In this document: positions 18,001 to 26,254 of the stretch, one piece after another
Layout of the letters: every line of letters starts with the position of its first letter
Numbering within the stretch: position 1 is the first letter of the stretch
Origin: an uncultured Butyrivibrio sp.
Lineage (GTDB): Bacteria > Bacillota > Clostridia > Lachnospirales > Lachnospiraceae
Direction of reading: 5' to 3'
NCBI GenBank assembly: GCA_946623755.1
Contig: CAMORK010000016.1
Location: forward strand, 1-43,085
Length of the DNA stretch: 43,085 nucleotides
Translations under genes and position numbers: made by a program
Notes under the pieces: generated by a model
Told to the model about the DNA's origin: nothing
The model's input: the letters and a program-made list of their open reading frames with translations, nothing else
The model's database searches: none

Positions 18001-18645
18001 GGCACTGTAACTGACAGATATATTTTTGACCGCATTGAGAGGCTTACACAAGAGAACCTGCCGCTGGCTGAAGTGTGCAAGCTGGCTTACCTGCGCTACT
18101 ATGCAACAGATAAGAAATCTGACGAGGAGATCAATGAGGAAGTGGCTAAAGGCTTCATGAGAAAGCTTTTGTCAAAAGATATCTTCTTCCCGTTTTATAC
18201 GGAGTACGAGGATCTGCTTCCCGATATGGTGCAGTTTATTGATAAGACAATGATAGAGTACAGAACAGCTCCGGGAAGGCACTGTATCGTTCATTACAGG
18301 CTGGACAATGATGCGTATGGTGAGTATAAGACCGCGGAGATGAGAGAGATGTTTGACGGTATTTTTGTCAAGGAGTTCGTTCTCTTTTTCGGTGAGCAAA
18401 TGCAGTATTACATCACTGAGGATGAGCAGGAAGAAGGCGCTTTGACAGAGAGCGGAACTATCCAGAAGAGTGATATCACGGGTGGTCATTCCGTGGGAAG
18501 ATACAGCCTTATAAATGATGTAATGATCGGGGAAACCCTTCAGGATTATGATACTGTGGATAGTCTGATCGCGGAGTATTTCAAGAAAAAATATATCTGC
18601 GAGAAACTGTTTTCACCGCTGGAGAGGCAGGATGAATCACAGTGA
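15058..18645 (+). CDS. Giant DUF5717-like protein (1195 residues), beta-sandwich plus helical solenoid
   Basis: Starts at GTG 15058 behind GGGGTGA. Two similar beta-sandwich modules can be seen: residues about 15-120 (with LSLEPGEVVEGSFTIFG) and about 190-290, separated by a short helical segment. From about 300 to 680 it is a helical-repeat solenoid (pairs of amphipathic helices, TPR/HAT-like). A beta insert follows at about 680-790 (VNGVIVVYDKCEREMRYPV), then more helical repeats to the end. No signal peptide or TM helix. From memory it matches the Lachnospiraceae family DUF5717; I cannot check this. It heads a cassette with an Hsp70-fold protein, a TPR-like protein and a membrane coiled-coil protein, so a cytoplasmic scaffold role is inferred. 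Confidence 0.85.
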   Translation: MREIIDQLLQGKYMYAQRSLDFSTGRVELSLEPGEVVEGSFTIFGPENTPVYGHISSTEIRMEVLTGDFSGSPYEVSYRFNAVGMSQGDVLKGQFRIISNQGEYELPFVVTLQLDHIASSLGDIKNLFHFANLAKTDWDEAVNLFYSHDFISVFKGNDAQYESLYRGLCINPDNVQNVEEFLISINKKQPMQFMLDQEELQIDFTGLSHEHGIIITRSGWGYTHLLADVDGDFITLDKYEVGEDDFTGSTCRLKLRLRTDKLHEGNNFGRITFYNGFVKVVLPVTVSVELEQRHLTADYQEMKKLTVELVRVYENFSCKKITSRAWLSETGKIIAKMNAIDDKNLEVRLYTAHYYITAGRTNEGKWILDKAAGEALDAPGDTLYSYYLYLTTLCSREDAFINDVSERLEGIFRRNPDNWRIAWLLQYISEEYSTSTPRKWMMLEEQFTFGCRSPILYLEAMNLLNDSPSILTHLDDYELYVLEYGAKKQIISLNLIDQIVYLSVRVRNFNPRLFRILKACYEIKENDEVLEAIVSLLIKGGKTDAFAFEWYQRGVDRELRITRLYEYYMMSIYTDENGLLPCEINKMVLMYFSYQSDLEYDKNAILYRYIHEHREDYPELYESYVPQIEKYLMAQLDKGRVTKDLGYLYKNLLTRQMVDAANASKVLSVLYTSQIIVPDKRVNGVIVVYDKCEREMRYPVVDGEAFVPLYGSDYAVLLTDHEDNRYASSIPYSNIRLMLPGKLASYAIPYIQKGKENLDLFLCDLGKNAYTIDMDNVGRYRDLASSELVRGSCRNEIRGNLVHFYYDNDFTRQLTEYLLDIDPRDLTTAERGEILELMVMAGLYERSLEWIKEYGTYGIDAKVILRLCVRLMDRGLFEYGAKELEIAHYSFVNGKYDEQLLGYLIAGFNGTIKEMRDIWKAAESFSIDSYSLCERMLVQMLYSGSYIGEKIDIFRNYVNSGANTDIEMAFLTQSAYDYFAHGTVTDRYIFDRIERLTQENLPLAEVCKLAYLRYYATDKKSDEEINEEVAKGFMRKLLSKDIFFPFYTEYEDLLPDMVQFIDKTMIEYRTAPGRHCIVHYRLDNDAYGEYKTAEMREMFDGIFVKEFVLFFGEQMQYYITEDEQEEGALTESGTIQKSDITGGHSVGRYSLINDVMIGETLQDYDTVDSLIAEYFKKKYICEKLFSPLERQDESQ

Positions 18646-18688
18646 GCGCCTATGTGCGCTACCGGTAACTGAGGAAGGATGATGTTTT

Positions 18689-19990
18689 ATGCTTTTTGGA
18701 AATTCTGATACAAGGCGCTTTGTGCTGGGATATGATCTGGGTGATAAGGTCTCTCAGATAAGCTTTCTGGCGTCTGATGCGGACATGCCTGAAACCCTCT
18801 CAGTGCTCGCCGGCTCAGAACAATATAATATTCCCACCGTTCTCTGCAAGAGAAAAGAGGTTAATCAGTGGTTTTACGGCAAGGAAGCCGCAAGGCACAT
18901 AGAGGACGGGGACGGATATGAGGTTAGGGGACTGATCTCCAAGGCCAAGGAAGGTAAGCCTGTTGTAGTCGGAAATACGGAATACGATCCCATAGCTCTT
19001 TTGACTTTGTTTGTAAAAAGAAGCTTATCCCTCCTTTCAATGGAGGTGTCTCTTGACAACGTCGATGCGGTCATGTTTACTGTCCGAAGCCTTGATCACA
19101 GGATGGTACAGGTTCTCAATGCAGTAACTTCAGTCCTTGAGCTGGGAACTTCAAATGTTTTTTACCAAAGTCATGAAGAGAGCTTCTACAACTATATGCT
19201 CTATCAGCCTGATGATCTGACACATCACACGATCCTGGCCTGTGACTATGATCATGAAGAACTGTCCGTATATGAGATGGCTCTTAACTACAATACAAGG
19301 CCTGTTGTGGCAACTATAGATGTCAAGACCTTTGATGATCTGTGGCTGGATAAAGGTGAATTTCCTACTGATGCAGCTCTTTTCCACAAGACATGTGAAA
19401 GACTTGATGACGAGTTTTTGACTATTATGCAGAAAATCTGCGGTGAGAAGGTAATATCTACGATATTCCTGCTTGGTGACGGCTTCAGAGAGAAATGGCC
19501 AAAGAGATCTCTTGAGTATCTGTGCAGGACCAGAAGAGTTTTCCAGGGCAACAATCTCTTCAGCAAAGGCGCCAGCATTGCGGCAAGAGAGAGAATACGC
19601 CCCAGTGGTAATTCTTCGAGGTTTGTATTTTTGGGCGAGGACAAGCTCAAGTCAAATCTTGGAATGAAGCTTTTAAAGTGCGGGACCGAAGTATATCATG
19701 CTCTTCTTGATGCCGGTGTAAACTGGTATGAGGCGGGCACAAGCCTGGATATAATAATGGATCCCAGCGGTATTCTGAATATCGAAGTAACGCCCCTTAC
19801 CGGCAAGATGCCCAGAATAGTTCAGCTGTATCTTGACGGGCTTGAAAAAAGGCCCCCCAGGGCTACAAGGCTTCGCATTGAGCTCAGTATGGGAAGCGTA
19901 AATGAAGTAAACGTCAAGGTCACAGATCTTGGCTTTGGCGAACTGTTCCCGGCTACCGGCAAGGTGTGGGAACAGACGATAGAGGTGTGA
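18689..19990 (+). CDS. Hsp70/actin-fold ATPase-like protein (possibly DUF5716 family)
   Basis: 433 residues. Actin/Hsp70 superfamily landmarks in order: phosphate-1 loop GYDLGDK (14-20), a strand pair at the phosphate-2 position (ILACDYDHEELSVYEM, about 182-197), an adenosine-type motif (IFLLGDGF, 259-266) and SKGASIAA (292-299), equivalent to the VARGAA of DnaK. The phosphate-2 loop lacks the usual DxGGGT glycines, so ATP turnover is uncertain. A beta C-terminus (about 330-433, ending VTDLGFGELFPATGK) could be a reduced substrate- or partner-binding domain. GAGGAAGGA precedes the ATG. It is 43 bases after the 1195-residue gene and 6 bases before the next, clearly one operon. The DUF number is a recollection, not a search result. 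Confidence 0.75.
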   Translation: MLFGNSDTRRFVLGYDLGDKVSQISFLASDADMPETLSVLAGSEQYNIPTVLCKRKEVNQWFYGKEAARHIEDGDGYEVRGLISKAKEGKPVVVGNTEYDPIALLTLFVKRSLSLLSMEVSLDNVDAVMFTVRSLDHRMVQVLNAVTSVLELGTSNVFYQSHEESFYNYMLYQPDDLTHHTILACDYDHEELSVYEMALNYNTRPVVATIDVKTFDDLWLDKGEFPTDAALFHKTCERLDDEFLTIMQKICGEKVISTIFLLGDGFREKWPKRSLEYLCRTRRVFQGNNLFSKGASIAARERIRPSGNSSRFVFLGEDKLKSNLGMKLLKCGTEVYHALLDAGVNWYEAGTSLDIIMDPSGILNIEVTPLTGKMPRIVQLYLDGLEKRPPRATRLRIELSMGSVNEVNVKVTDLGFGELFPATGKVWEQTIEV

Positions 19991-19996
19991 TAATTT

Positions 19997-20839
19997 ATGA
20001 GCAGACCAATTCTTTGCATAGGACGATATGCAGAAAATCCATATCATATAGAGAAGATTGGCAGAAACGTATACTGCATAGAAGAGCTATGTTACTGCAT
20101 AGTTCAGAATGCATTCCTTCTTGATGAAGAGAGTTTTGGCAGGGAGCTCTTTGACTGGATAGACAATGAGTGCTGCCTTGAAAAGCTCGCTGATGAACTA
20201 AGGGCTATGGCTGCCAAGAGGTGCTCCATGGCATCCCTGGCGGGGACAATCCTTGATTATGTCGGCTACAACACCAGGAAAGAGGTTGATAAGACTGAGG
20301 AAATCCTAAGGGGCAACGCCGGAATGGACATCTACCAAAAAAAGCTCCAGAGAGCAGATTTCCTCATGAAGAATGACAAATATACAATGGCCTTCAGGGA
20401 ATATGAATTTCTTTTACATAATACTCCCGATATCGACAGCAAGCTAAGAGCGTATATCGAGCACAATGAGGGCGTGATGTACGCAAGGCTGTTTTTGTTT
20501 GAAAAGGCAGCAGAGAGGTTTAAGACAGCCTTTGAGGATGGCGGAGATAAGGAATCATATCTGCAGTATCTTGCAGCTGTCAGGATGAATCTTTCCAACA
20601 AGGAATATGTATCCTTTATTGCGGATTCCGATGAGGCCTATGAGGCTTCCATGGAGCTCGAAGGCAGGATGAATGAGGCAGAGGAGCTCTACGCATCCAG
20701 CGAGGATAATCTGATGGTCAGAACAATGGCTCTTTATAAAGCAGAGAGCAAAATGCATGAATATTATGATCAGGTGGGAGAGATCACCGAAGAAATGAAA
20801 CTCACATACAGAAATCTTGTAAAAGATAAGGTGAAATGA
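19997..20839 (+). CDS. TPR-like helical protein of the Hsp70-like cassette
   Basis: 280 residues, soluble. The N-terminal 100 residues start RPILCIGRYAENPYHI and are Cys-rich (six Cys in the first 75, including CCLEKLAD). From about 110 to 210 come TPR-like helix pairs: ADFLMKNDKYTMAFREYEFL, EHNEGVMYARLFLFEKAAERF, and a further pair with KESYLQYLAAVRM. It begins 6 bases after the Hsp70-like stop and its stop overlaps the next start (ATGA), the tightest coupling in the window. TPR partners of Hsp70 proteins are co-chaperone-like, so a functional pairing with the upstream ATPase-fold protein is plausible; not shown. Confidence 0.75.
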   Translation: MSRPILCIGRYAENPYHIEKIGRNVYCIEELCYCIVQNAFLLDEESFGRELFDWIDNECCLEKLADELRAMAAKRCSMASLAGTILDYVGYNTRKEVDKTEEILRGNAGMDIYQKKLQRADFLMKNDKYTMAFREYEFLLHNTPDIDSKLRAYIEHNEGVMYARLFLFEKAAERFKTAFEDGGDKESYLQYLAAVRMNLSNKEYVSFIADSDEAYEASMELEGRMNEAEELYASSEDNLMVRTMALYKAESKMHEYYDQVGEITEEMKLTYRNLVKDKVK

Positions 20840-22017
20840 TGGGCTTATTTGATTTCTTTAGGAACGATGACAAACAGGACGAGTGGGTAAAGCAGACTGG
20901 GCTCCAGGACTGGAACGATATTGTCTATACCAGAAAAGATGTGGACATGGATGATCCGGTTCAGCGAAGGGAGTATATCGGAAGCTGCCTTGCTCAGATG
21001 CAGGAGGCATCCAGAGAGCTTGATGCCCTTGAAGCAGAGTACAACGATGTAACATCGCGCCTTCGTGACATGGAGGAGATTGATGCGCTTCCGCCGGAAC
21101 AGCGGGAAGAGATCAACGAATGTGCCAAGAAGATACTGGAATCTCAGGAACAGCAGGAAAAATTCGACAAGCGCAAGAGCCGCATGAGCGATGAGGAATT
21201 TGAGCATATGGAGAGACTTCAGTCAGGAGCCAAAGAGGGCGCCAGGAAGCTGGCTGAAGCTGAGGAATATCAGAAGAAGATCAGAAACGATCTAAAGCGC
21301 CTTGATAGTGAACGTGAGGCATATCTGTTTCAGGAGGATGAGATCCTTACTACGGTTGAAAACGACAGAAAGCTTATCATTGCAATATCCGTTGCGCTGG
21401 TTGTGATCGTGGTGTTCCTTTTGTTTTTGCAGTTGGGACTGGGACTTAATGTTATCTACGGATTCATGGTGACATTCCTGCTTGCGGCGATTTCGGTTAC
21501 GTATCTTTATATCCATCAGAGTAACACAGCATCGGAGCTAAAGCTCGTTACCAAGTCGATCTCAAGGCTCATCATGCTCCAGAACCAGGTTAAGATCAGG
21601 TATGTCAATAACACCAATCTTATAGATTATCTGTGCCTTAAGTATGGAGTTAATACGTCAAAAGAGCTTACCGGCATGTATGGCAAGTATCTTCAGGAGA
21701 GAAACGAGAGAGCCAAGGTAGAGGATGCCAGAAAGCTTCTGGATTCCAACCAGAAGGACCTGATCTACATGCTCCGTCACTTCAGGGTCAAGGATCCTGA
21801 CATATGGATACATCAGGCAGAAGCGCTCCTTGATCACAACGAGGAGGTTGAGATAAGGCACAACCTTAATGTGCAGCGCCAGTCCCTCAGAAAGCGCATG
21901 GAATATAACCGCGATATCGTGGCCGGTAATGCCAAGGCTGAGATTGAGGACATGGCTCGCCAATACCCCAAATATACACAGGAAATTCTTGACATGGTAT
22001 CCAGGTACGATGACTGA
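20836..22017 (+). CDS. Two-TM coiled-coil membrane protein of the Hsp70-like cassette
   Basis: 393 residues. A cytoplasmic coiled-coil arm (about 45-175, very rich in Glu, Lys, Gln and Arg) leads to two adjacent TM helices (about 180-200 and 205-226, separated by only a few residues). A second helical/coiled-coil arm (about 228-393) follows. Both arms are therefore on the same, presumably cytoplasmic, face, with a hairpin in the membrane. This looks like a membrane anchor for the cassette's soluble proteins. The ATG overlaps the previous stop by 4 bases, and a second Met follows immediately. A strong terminator follows, closing the operon. No family recognised. Confidence 0.8.
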   Translation: MMGLFDFFRNDDKQDEWVKQTGLQDWNDIVYTRKDVDMDDPVQRREYIGSCLAQMQEASRELDALEAEYNDVTSRLRDMEEIDALPPEQREEINECAKKILESQEQQEKFDKRKSRMSDEEFEHMERLQSGAKEGARKLAEAEEYQKKIRNDLKRLDSEREAYLFQEDEILTTVENDRKLIIAISVALVVIVVFLLFLQLGLGLNVIYGFMVTFLLAAISVTYLYIHQSNTASELKLVTKSISRLIMLQNQVKIRYVNNTNLIDYLCLKYGVNTSKELTGMYGKYLQERNERAKVEDARKLLDSNQKDLIYMLRHFRVKDPDIWIHQAEALLDHNEEVEIRHNLNVQRQSLRKRMEYNRDIVAGNAKAEIEDMARQYPKYTQEILDMVSRYDD

Positions 22018-22022
22018 CCGGG

Positions 22023-22053
22023 GCCTTTGCAGTTTTGCAAAGGCTTCGTTTTT
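22023..22053 (+). terminator. Terminator closing the Hsp70-like cassette
   Basis: GCCTTTGCA (22023-22031) and TGCAAAGGC (22036-22044) form a perfect 9-bp stem with a 4-base loop, followed by TTCGTTTTTT. Confidence 0.92.
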
Positions 22054-22160
22054 TATGTGACAGTTGTGTGATACTTCGGGTGATAATATTACTTCAAGAT
22101 AAAACAAACCAGACAAAACGAAGAACTGATTTCAGACTTCGAAAGAAAAGGAGATATATT

Positions 22161-22517
22161 ATGAAAAAGATCATCACCCTGGCAGCATCAATTATTACAT
22201 CTGTTGTTTGTGTATTACAGGTCGCACCGCCTGTGACGTCACTGGCAGCTTCACGCGAAACAGCAAAGACAGCTATGACAGCAGCTCCTATGAAGGAGAG
22301 CGGAGTTGCATCCGGAGTTACCAAACTGCAGGCTCTTGATATCGCATTAAAGCATGCAGGTTATGACATGGAGGATACTCTCTATACAAAGGTTAAAAAA
22401 GATCATGATGATGGCATGGAAGTTTACGAAGTAGAATTCAGGGTTGGATTTGTTGAGTATAACTATGAGATAGAAGTTGCTTCCGGCCAGATCCTGGACT
22501 TTGATTTAGACGACTGA
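22161..22517 (+). CDS. Secreted PepSY-domain protein
   Basis: 118 residues from ATG 22161, preceded by AAAGGAGA. The longer upstream frame from 22035 would run through the terminator and is rejected. A Sec signal peptide occupies about residues 1-30 (MKKIITL, hydrophobic core, SLAA). One PepSY domain follows at about 52-116, with KLQALDIALKHAG and the paired strands MEVYEVEFRVGFVEYNYEIE and ASGQILDFD. PepSY domains act outside the membrane, often as inhibitors or chaperones of peptidases, but no peptidase is adjacent. It is monocistronic, between two terminators. Confidence 0.92.
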   Translation: MKKIITLAASIITSVVCVLQVAPPVTSLAASRETAKTAMTAAPMKESGVASGVTKLQALDIALKHAGYDMEDTLYTKVKKDHDDGMEVYEVEFRVGFVEYNYEIEVASGQILDFDLDD

Positions 22518-22591
22518 AGATTTTCGGTAATACTAAATTGCGACATTATCAAACACTTCTTAATCATAATTTTTCTCTCTCTAAAGGAAGC

Positions 22592-22620
22592 AGAGAGCGC
22601 CTTTTCGGTGCTCTCTCTTT
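22592..22620 (+). terminator. Terminator after the PepSY gene
   Basis: AGAGAGCGCC (22592-22601) pairs with GGTGCTCTCT (22607-22616; one G-T pair) across a 5-base loop and is followed by CTTTT. Confidence 0.88.
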
Positions 22621-22731
22621 TCTATTATCAAAATACGGAAAATCATATTAAAATCACACATCTAACATCTATATTGCGTTTGTGATAAAATGATATATAG
22701 ATAATTATTTTATCTATGCCGGAGGCGCTAC

Positions 22732-25700
22732 GTGGAAAAATATAAATATGACAACACGACATTTGAAATACTGGAAAAGATCAGTTTACCAATTGGGGTG
22801 TATCAGTACATCAATAAACGTCTGGTCACGATCCTTCTTTCAAACGGATTCCTGGGTTTTTATGGCTACGAGGATAAGCAGGATACCTATGATCTTATGG
22901 ATAATGACATGTTCAGAGATATCCATCCGGATGATGTGGCATTTGTTGCTGATGCTACGCACAGATTTCTGGAAAAGGATGATCCATTTGATGTTATATA
23001 CAGATCCAGGATCCATGGAGAGTACAGGATCATACATGCCTATGGGAAACATATATATAAGGAAAACGGCGTAAGACTCGAGGTTTGCTGGTACACAGAT
23101 CATGGTTCATTTGACAAGAATGCGGAATTCAAGAGCGACGGAGGGTTGCTTGCTTCACTGAGTGTTGCCATTATAGAAAGATCCACAAAAAGAACTTTAA
23201 GCTATGATTACCTCACAGGATTTCCTTCAATGACAAATTTCTTTGAGCTTGCAAATGAAGGCTGCAGGAATATAAGGGAAAATGGCAGGATACCTGCAAT
23301 ACTGTTCCTGGATTTCAACGGTATGAAGAGCTATAACCAGAAGTACGGAATGGAGGAAGGAGACCGCTTTCTGGTAGCTTTTTCGAAAATTCTCATAAAG
23401 CATTTCAGCAATCAGAATTGCAGCAGATTCAGCGCGGATCATTTCTGCGTATATACGGATTCTGAAGGTGTTTCAGGTATCTGCGAATCTATAATCGAAG
23501 AGTCGGAGAACATTTGCAGCGGCAGGAGTATGCCCCTGAGAATAGGCGTTTATTACTATGACAATGGGGATGTAACTATAAGTGCGGCCTGTGACAGGGC
23601 TAAGCTTGCCTGTGATTCCGACAAAAAGACCTTTGATGCCCATATATACTATTTTGATAAGTCTATGGTGGCCCAGCTTGAGAAGGAAAGGTATATTGTC
23701 GAAAATCTGGACAAAGCCCTTGAAGAGGAGTGGATAGAGGTCTGCCACCAGCCTATATTCAGAGCTGCCAACGATCATATTTGTAACGAGGAAGCATTGG
23801 CGAGATGGGTGGATCCCGAACGGGGGACCTTTAGCCCCGATGAGTTCATTCCGGTGCTTGAGGAAGCTAACAGTATCTATAAACTTGACCTTTATATGGT
23901 GGACAAGGTTATAGAAAAAATGCAGGGACAGATGGCCCATGGAGTATTTGTGGTGCCGGAGTCTGTAAACTTCTCAAGATCCGATTTCTATACCTGTGAT
24001 CTTGTTGAAGAGATAAGAAGACGTGTAGATCAGTCAAAGCTTGGCAGAGACAAGCTGATAATAGAGATAACAGAGAGCGCCATTGCTGATGATATCGACT
24101 ATATGGCTCAGCAGGTGGCGAGATTTAAGGAACTTGGATTTACTGTATGGATGGATGACTATGGAAGCGGCTATTCATCCCCTGTTGTTTTGCAGAAGAT
24201 TCCCTTTGATCTTATCAAGATAGATATGCTTTTTGTCAGCCAGATTGGTGAGACAAAAAGCAGTAAGATCATAATCACAGAAATTGTAAGAATGGCTATG
24301 GCCCTTGGAATAGAAACCATTGCAGAGGGTGTTGAGAATGAAGAGCAGATGGAGTTCCTAAAGGAGGTAGGATGTACCAAGCTTCAGGGATTCTATTTTG
24401 CAAAGCCTCTTTCTATGAAGGAAATACTTGAGAAGAGGCAGACTATTGATGCTGAGATGTTTGAAAATCCTGCCGAAACGGATTACTACGTTCAGATAGG
24501 TAATGTCAACCTGTATGATCTTTCGATATCAAGGTTCGATGATGATACGCTTTCCAACTACTTCGATACAATGCCAATGGTTTTGACGGAAGTGGATGAT
24601 AAAACCATGTCCATTATCCGTTGTAATCAATCCTTCAGGGAGTTTTTTGAAAAAGCATTCCCGGGACGCCTTTCAAGAAAACAGTTTAAGATAGGCGAAT
24701 ACACCGGATTCCCCGGAGGCTATACATTAAAAGCAATAGTTCAGTGTGCACGGGACGGTCGCAGGAACTTCATTGACGATATAAGCTCAAACGGCATGAA
24801 TATGCAGATGTTCATGAGAAGAATTGCAGTAAATCCAATTACGGATGTGGCAGCAGTGGCACTTGTCATTCTGTCAATTACTGACAATTCCAAGGTTAAC
24901 ACAGGACTCACCTATAATTATATAGCAAGGGCCCTGACGGAGGACTATGTAAACCTGTACTTTGTGAACATGGAATCGGGAGAATTTACCGAGTATACGC
25001 CTGACGGTCTGAACCGTGAAGTTACTGTTGAAAGACACGGCAGGAACTTCTTTGACGAGTGCAAGAAAGATGCTGTGGATAAGATCTTTAAGGATGATCT
25101 TGATGAATTCTTCAGAGTGTTCAATAAAGAGAACATCATAAAGAGCCTTAATACTAACGGCAGTTTTACGCATACCTACAGGATCATGGCGGATGATAAT
25201 CCCGTTTACGTCAACATGAAAATAGTTCCCGTAAGAAACAGAAAAAACGAGATCATAATAGGTGTAAACAACGTTGATGCTCAGATGAAACAAAAAGAAG
25301 CGATGGAAAAGCTCAGGGAAGAGCGCCTTATTTATTCCAGGATCAGTGCTCTTTCCGGAGATTACATGGCTATCTATATCATTGACCCTGAAACGGAAGA
25401 ATATTCACTTTACAGTTCAAAAGAGATTTTTGACGCCCTGGGTACTCCTGAAAAGGGAACAGACTTTTTTGCAAAGACCATCAAATCCGGAGAAAAAGTC
25501 ATATTCAAGGATGATTATCCGGTTTTCTGCAGCAGATTTCAAAAAGAAAATTTATTAACGCGCATAGAAGAAGACGGGATTTTTACATTGAATTACAGAC
25601 TTCTTCTGGATAAAAAACCGGTTTACGTGCAGATCAGAGCAAACCTGATCCATGAGAATTCCGAAGATAAGATCATCATGGGACTTTTAAATGTTGACCG

Positions 25701-26211
25701 TGAGACAAGGAAGGAACAGGAATACAATTTCAATCTGATAGCGGCCAGAGAAGAGGCGAATATCGATGAGCTTACAGGCGTCAAGAACAAGCACGCCTAT
25801 GCAGATATGGAACAGAGCCTTGATAAGGAGATTGCAGGCGGAGCATGTCCGGAAATAGCTATTGCTGCATTTGACTTAAATGATCTGAAACTTATAAATG
25901 ATACAAAGGGTCATCAGGCCGGCGACAAGTATATAAAGGACGGCTGCAGCATCATTTGCAAGACATTTACCCACAGTCCGGTGTACAGGATTGGAGGCGA
26001 TGAGTTTGTAGTGGTTGTCGGTGGCGAAGATTATGACGAGCTTGATGAGATCATGGAGAAAATTGAAAAGATCAACCGGAAGAACAAAGCAAACGGAAAA
26101 GTTGTGATTGCCGCCGGTGCTTCCAGGTTTGCCAGGGACAAGAATATGGCAGCTGTGTTTGAAAGAGCCGATAAAGCGATGTATGAAAACAAAGCCGAAC
26201 TAAAAAAATAA
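22732..26211 (+). CDS. PAS - degenerate GGDEF - EAL - PAS-like - GGDEF c-di-GMP turnover protein
   Basis: 1159 residues, no TM. A PAS_3-like N-terminus (about 30-125, IHPDD) precedes GGDEF-1 (about 155-320), whose signature is SADHF (234-238) and so is probably inactive. The EAL domain (about 325-580) keeps EAL (E354), VNFS, EITES, DDYGSGYSS, KID and AEGVE and should be an active phosphodiesterase. Three PAS-like modules (about 600-1000) follow, two sharing a YxVNMESGE/YIIDPETEE pattern. GGDEF-2 (about 1010-1159) has an intact GGDEF (1088-1092) without an RxxD inhibitory site. Start is GTG 22732 behind GGAGGC. An 8-bp hairpin (ATAGATAA/TTATCTAT, 22697-22717) abuts the RBS. Confidence 0.93.
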   Translation: MEKYKYDNTTFEILEKISLPIGVYQYINKRLVTILLSNGFLGFYGYEDKQDTYDLMDNDMFRDIHPDDVAFVADATHRFLEKDDPFDVIYRSRIHGEYRIIHAYGKHIYKENGVRLEVCWYTDHGSFDKNAEFKSDGGLLASLSVAIIERSTKRTLSYDYLTGFPSMTNFFELANEGCRNIRENGRIPAILFLDFNGMKSYNQKYGMEEGDRFLVAFSKILIKHFSNQNCSRFSADHFCVYTDSEGVSGICESIIEESENICSGRSMPLRIGVYYYDNGDVTISAACDRAKLACDSDKKTFDAHIYYFDKSMVAQLEKERYIVENLDKALEEEWIEVCHQPIFRAANDHICNEEALARWVDPERGTFSPDEFIPVLEEANSIYKLDLYMVDKVIEKMQGQMAHGVFVVPESVNFSRSDFYTCDLVEEIRRRVDQSKLGRDKLIIEITESAIADDIDYMAQQVARFKELGFTVWMDDYGSGYSSPVVLQKIPFDLIKIDMLFVSQIGETKSSKIIITEIVRMAMALGIETIAEGVENEEQMEFLKEVGCTKLQGFYFAKPLSMKEILEKRQTIDAEMFENPAETDYYVQIGNVNLYDLSISRFDDDTLSNYFDTMPMVLTEVDDKTMSIIRCNQSFREFFEKAFPGRLSRKQFKIGEYTGFPGGYTLKAIVQCARDGRRNFIDDISSNGMNMQMFMRRIAVNPITDVAAVALVILSITDNSKVNTGLTYNYIARALTEDYVNLYFVNMESGEFTEYTPDGLNREVTVERHGRNFFDECKKDAVDKIFKDDLDEFFRVFNKENIIKSLNTNGSFTHTYRIMADDNPVYVNMKIVPVRNRKNEIIIGVNNVDAQMKQKEAMEKLREERLIYSRISALSGDYMAIYIIDPETEEYSLYSSKEIFDALGTPEKGTDFFAKTIKSGEKVIFKDDYPVFCSRFQKENLLTRIEEDGIFTLNYRLLLDKKPVYVQIRANLIHENSEDKIIMGLLNVDRETRKEQEYNFNLIAAREEANIDELTGVKNKHAYADMEQSLDKEIAGGACPEIAIAAFDLNDLKLINDTKGHQAGDKYIKDGCSIICKTFTHSPVYRIGGDEFVVVVGGEDYDELDEIMEKIEKINRKNKANGKVVIAAGASRFARDKNMAAVFERADKAMYENKAELKK

Positions 26212-26222
26212 GATAGCAAAGT

Positions 26223-26254
26223 AAAAGCAGTCGATTTCATTTCGACTGCTTTTT
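26223..26254. terminator. Shared bidirectional terminator of the two c-di-GMP genes
   Basis: AAAAGCAGTCGA (26223-26234) pairs with TCGACTGCTTTT (from 26242) across a 7-base loop; A-rich on the left and T-rich on the right. The stop codon of the reverse gene (26237-26239) lies in the loop. Confidence 0.92.

Noticed and set aside
22697-22717. Hairpin ATAGATAA/TTATCTAT just before the RBS of the EAL/GGDEF gene as a riboswitch
   Set aside because: A simple AT-only 8-bp stem in AT-rich DNA; no aptamer-like features.
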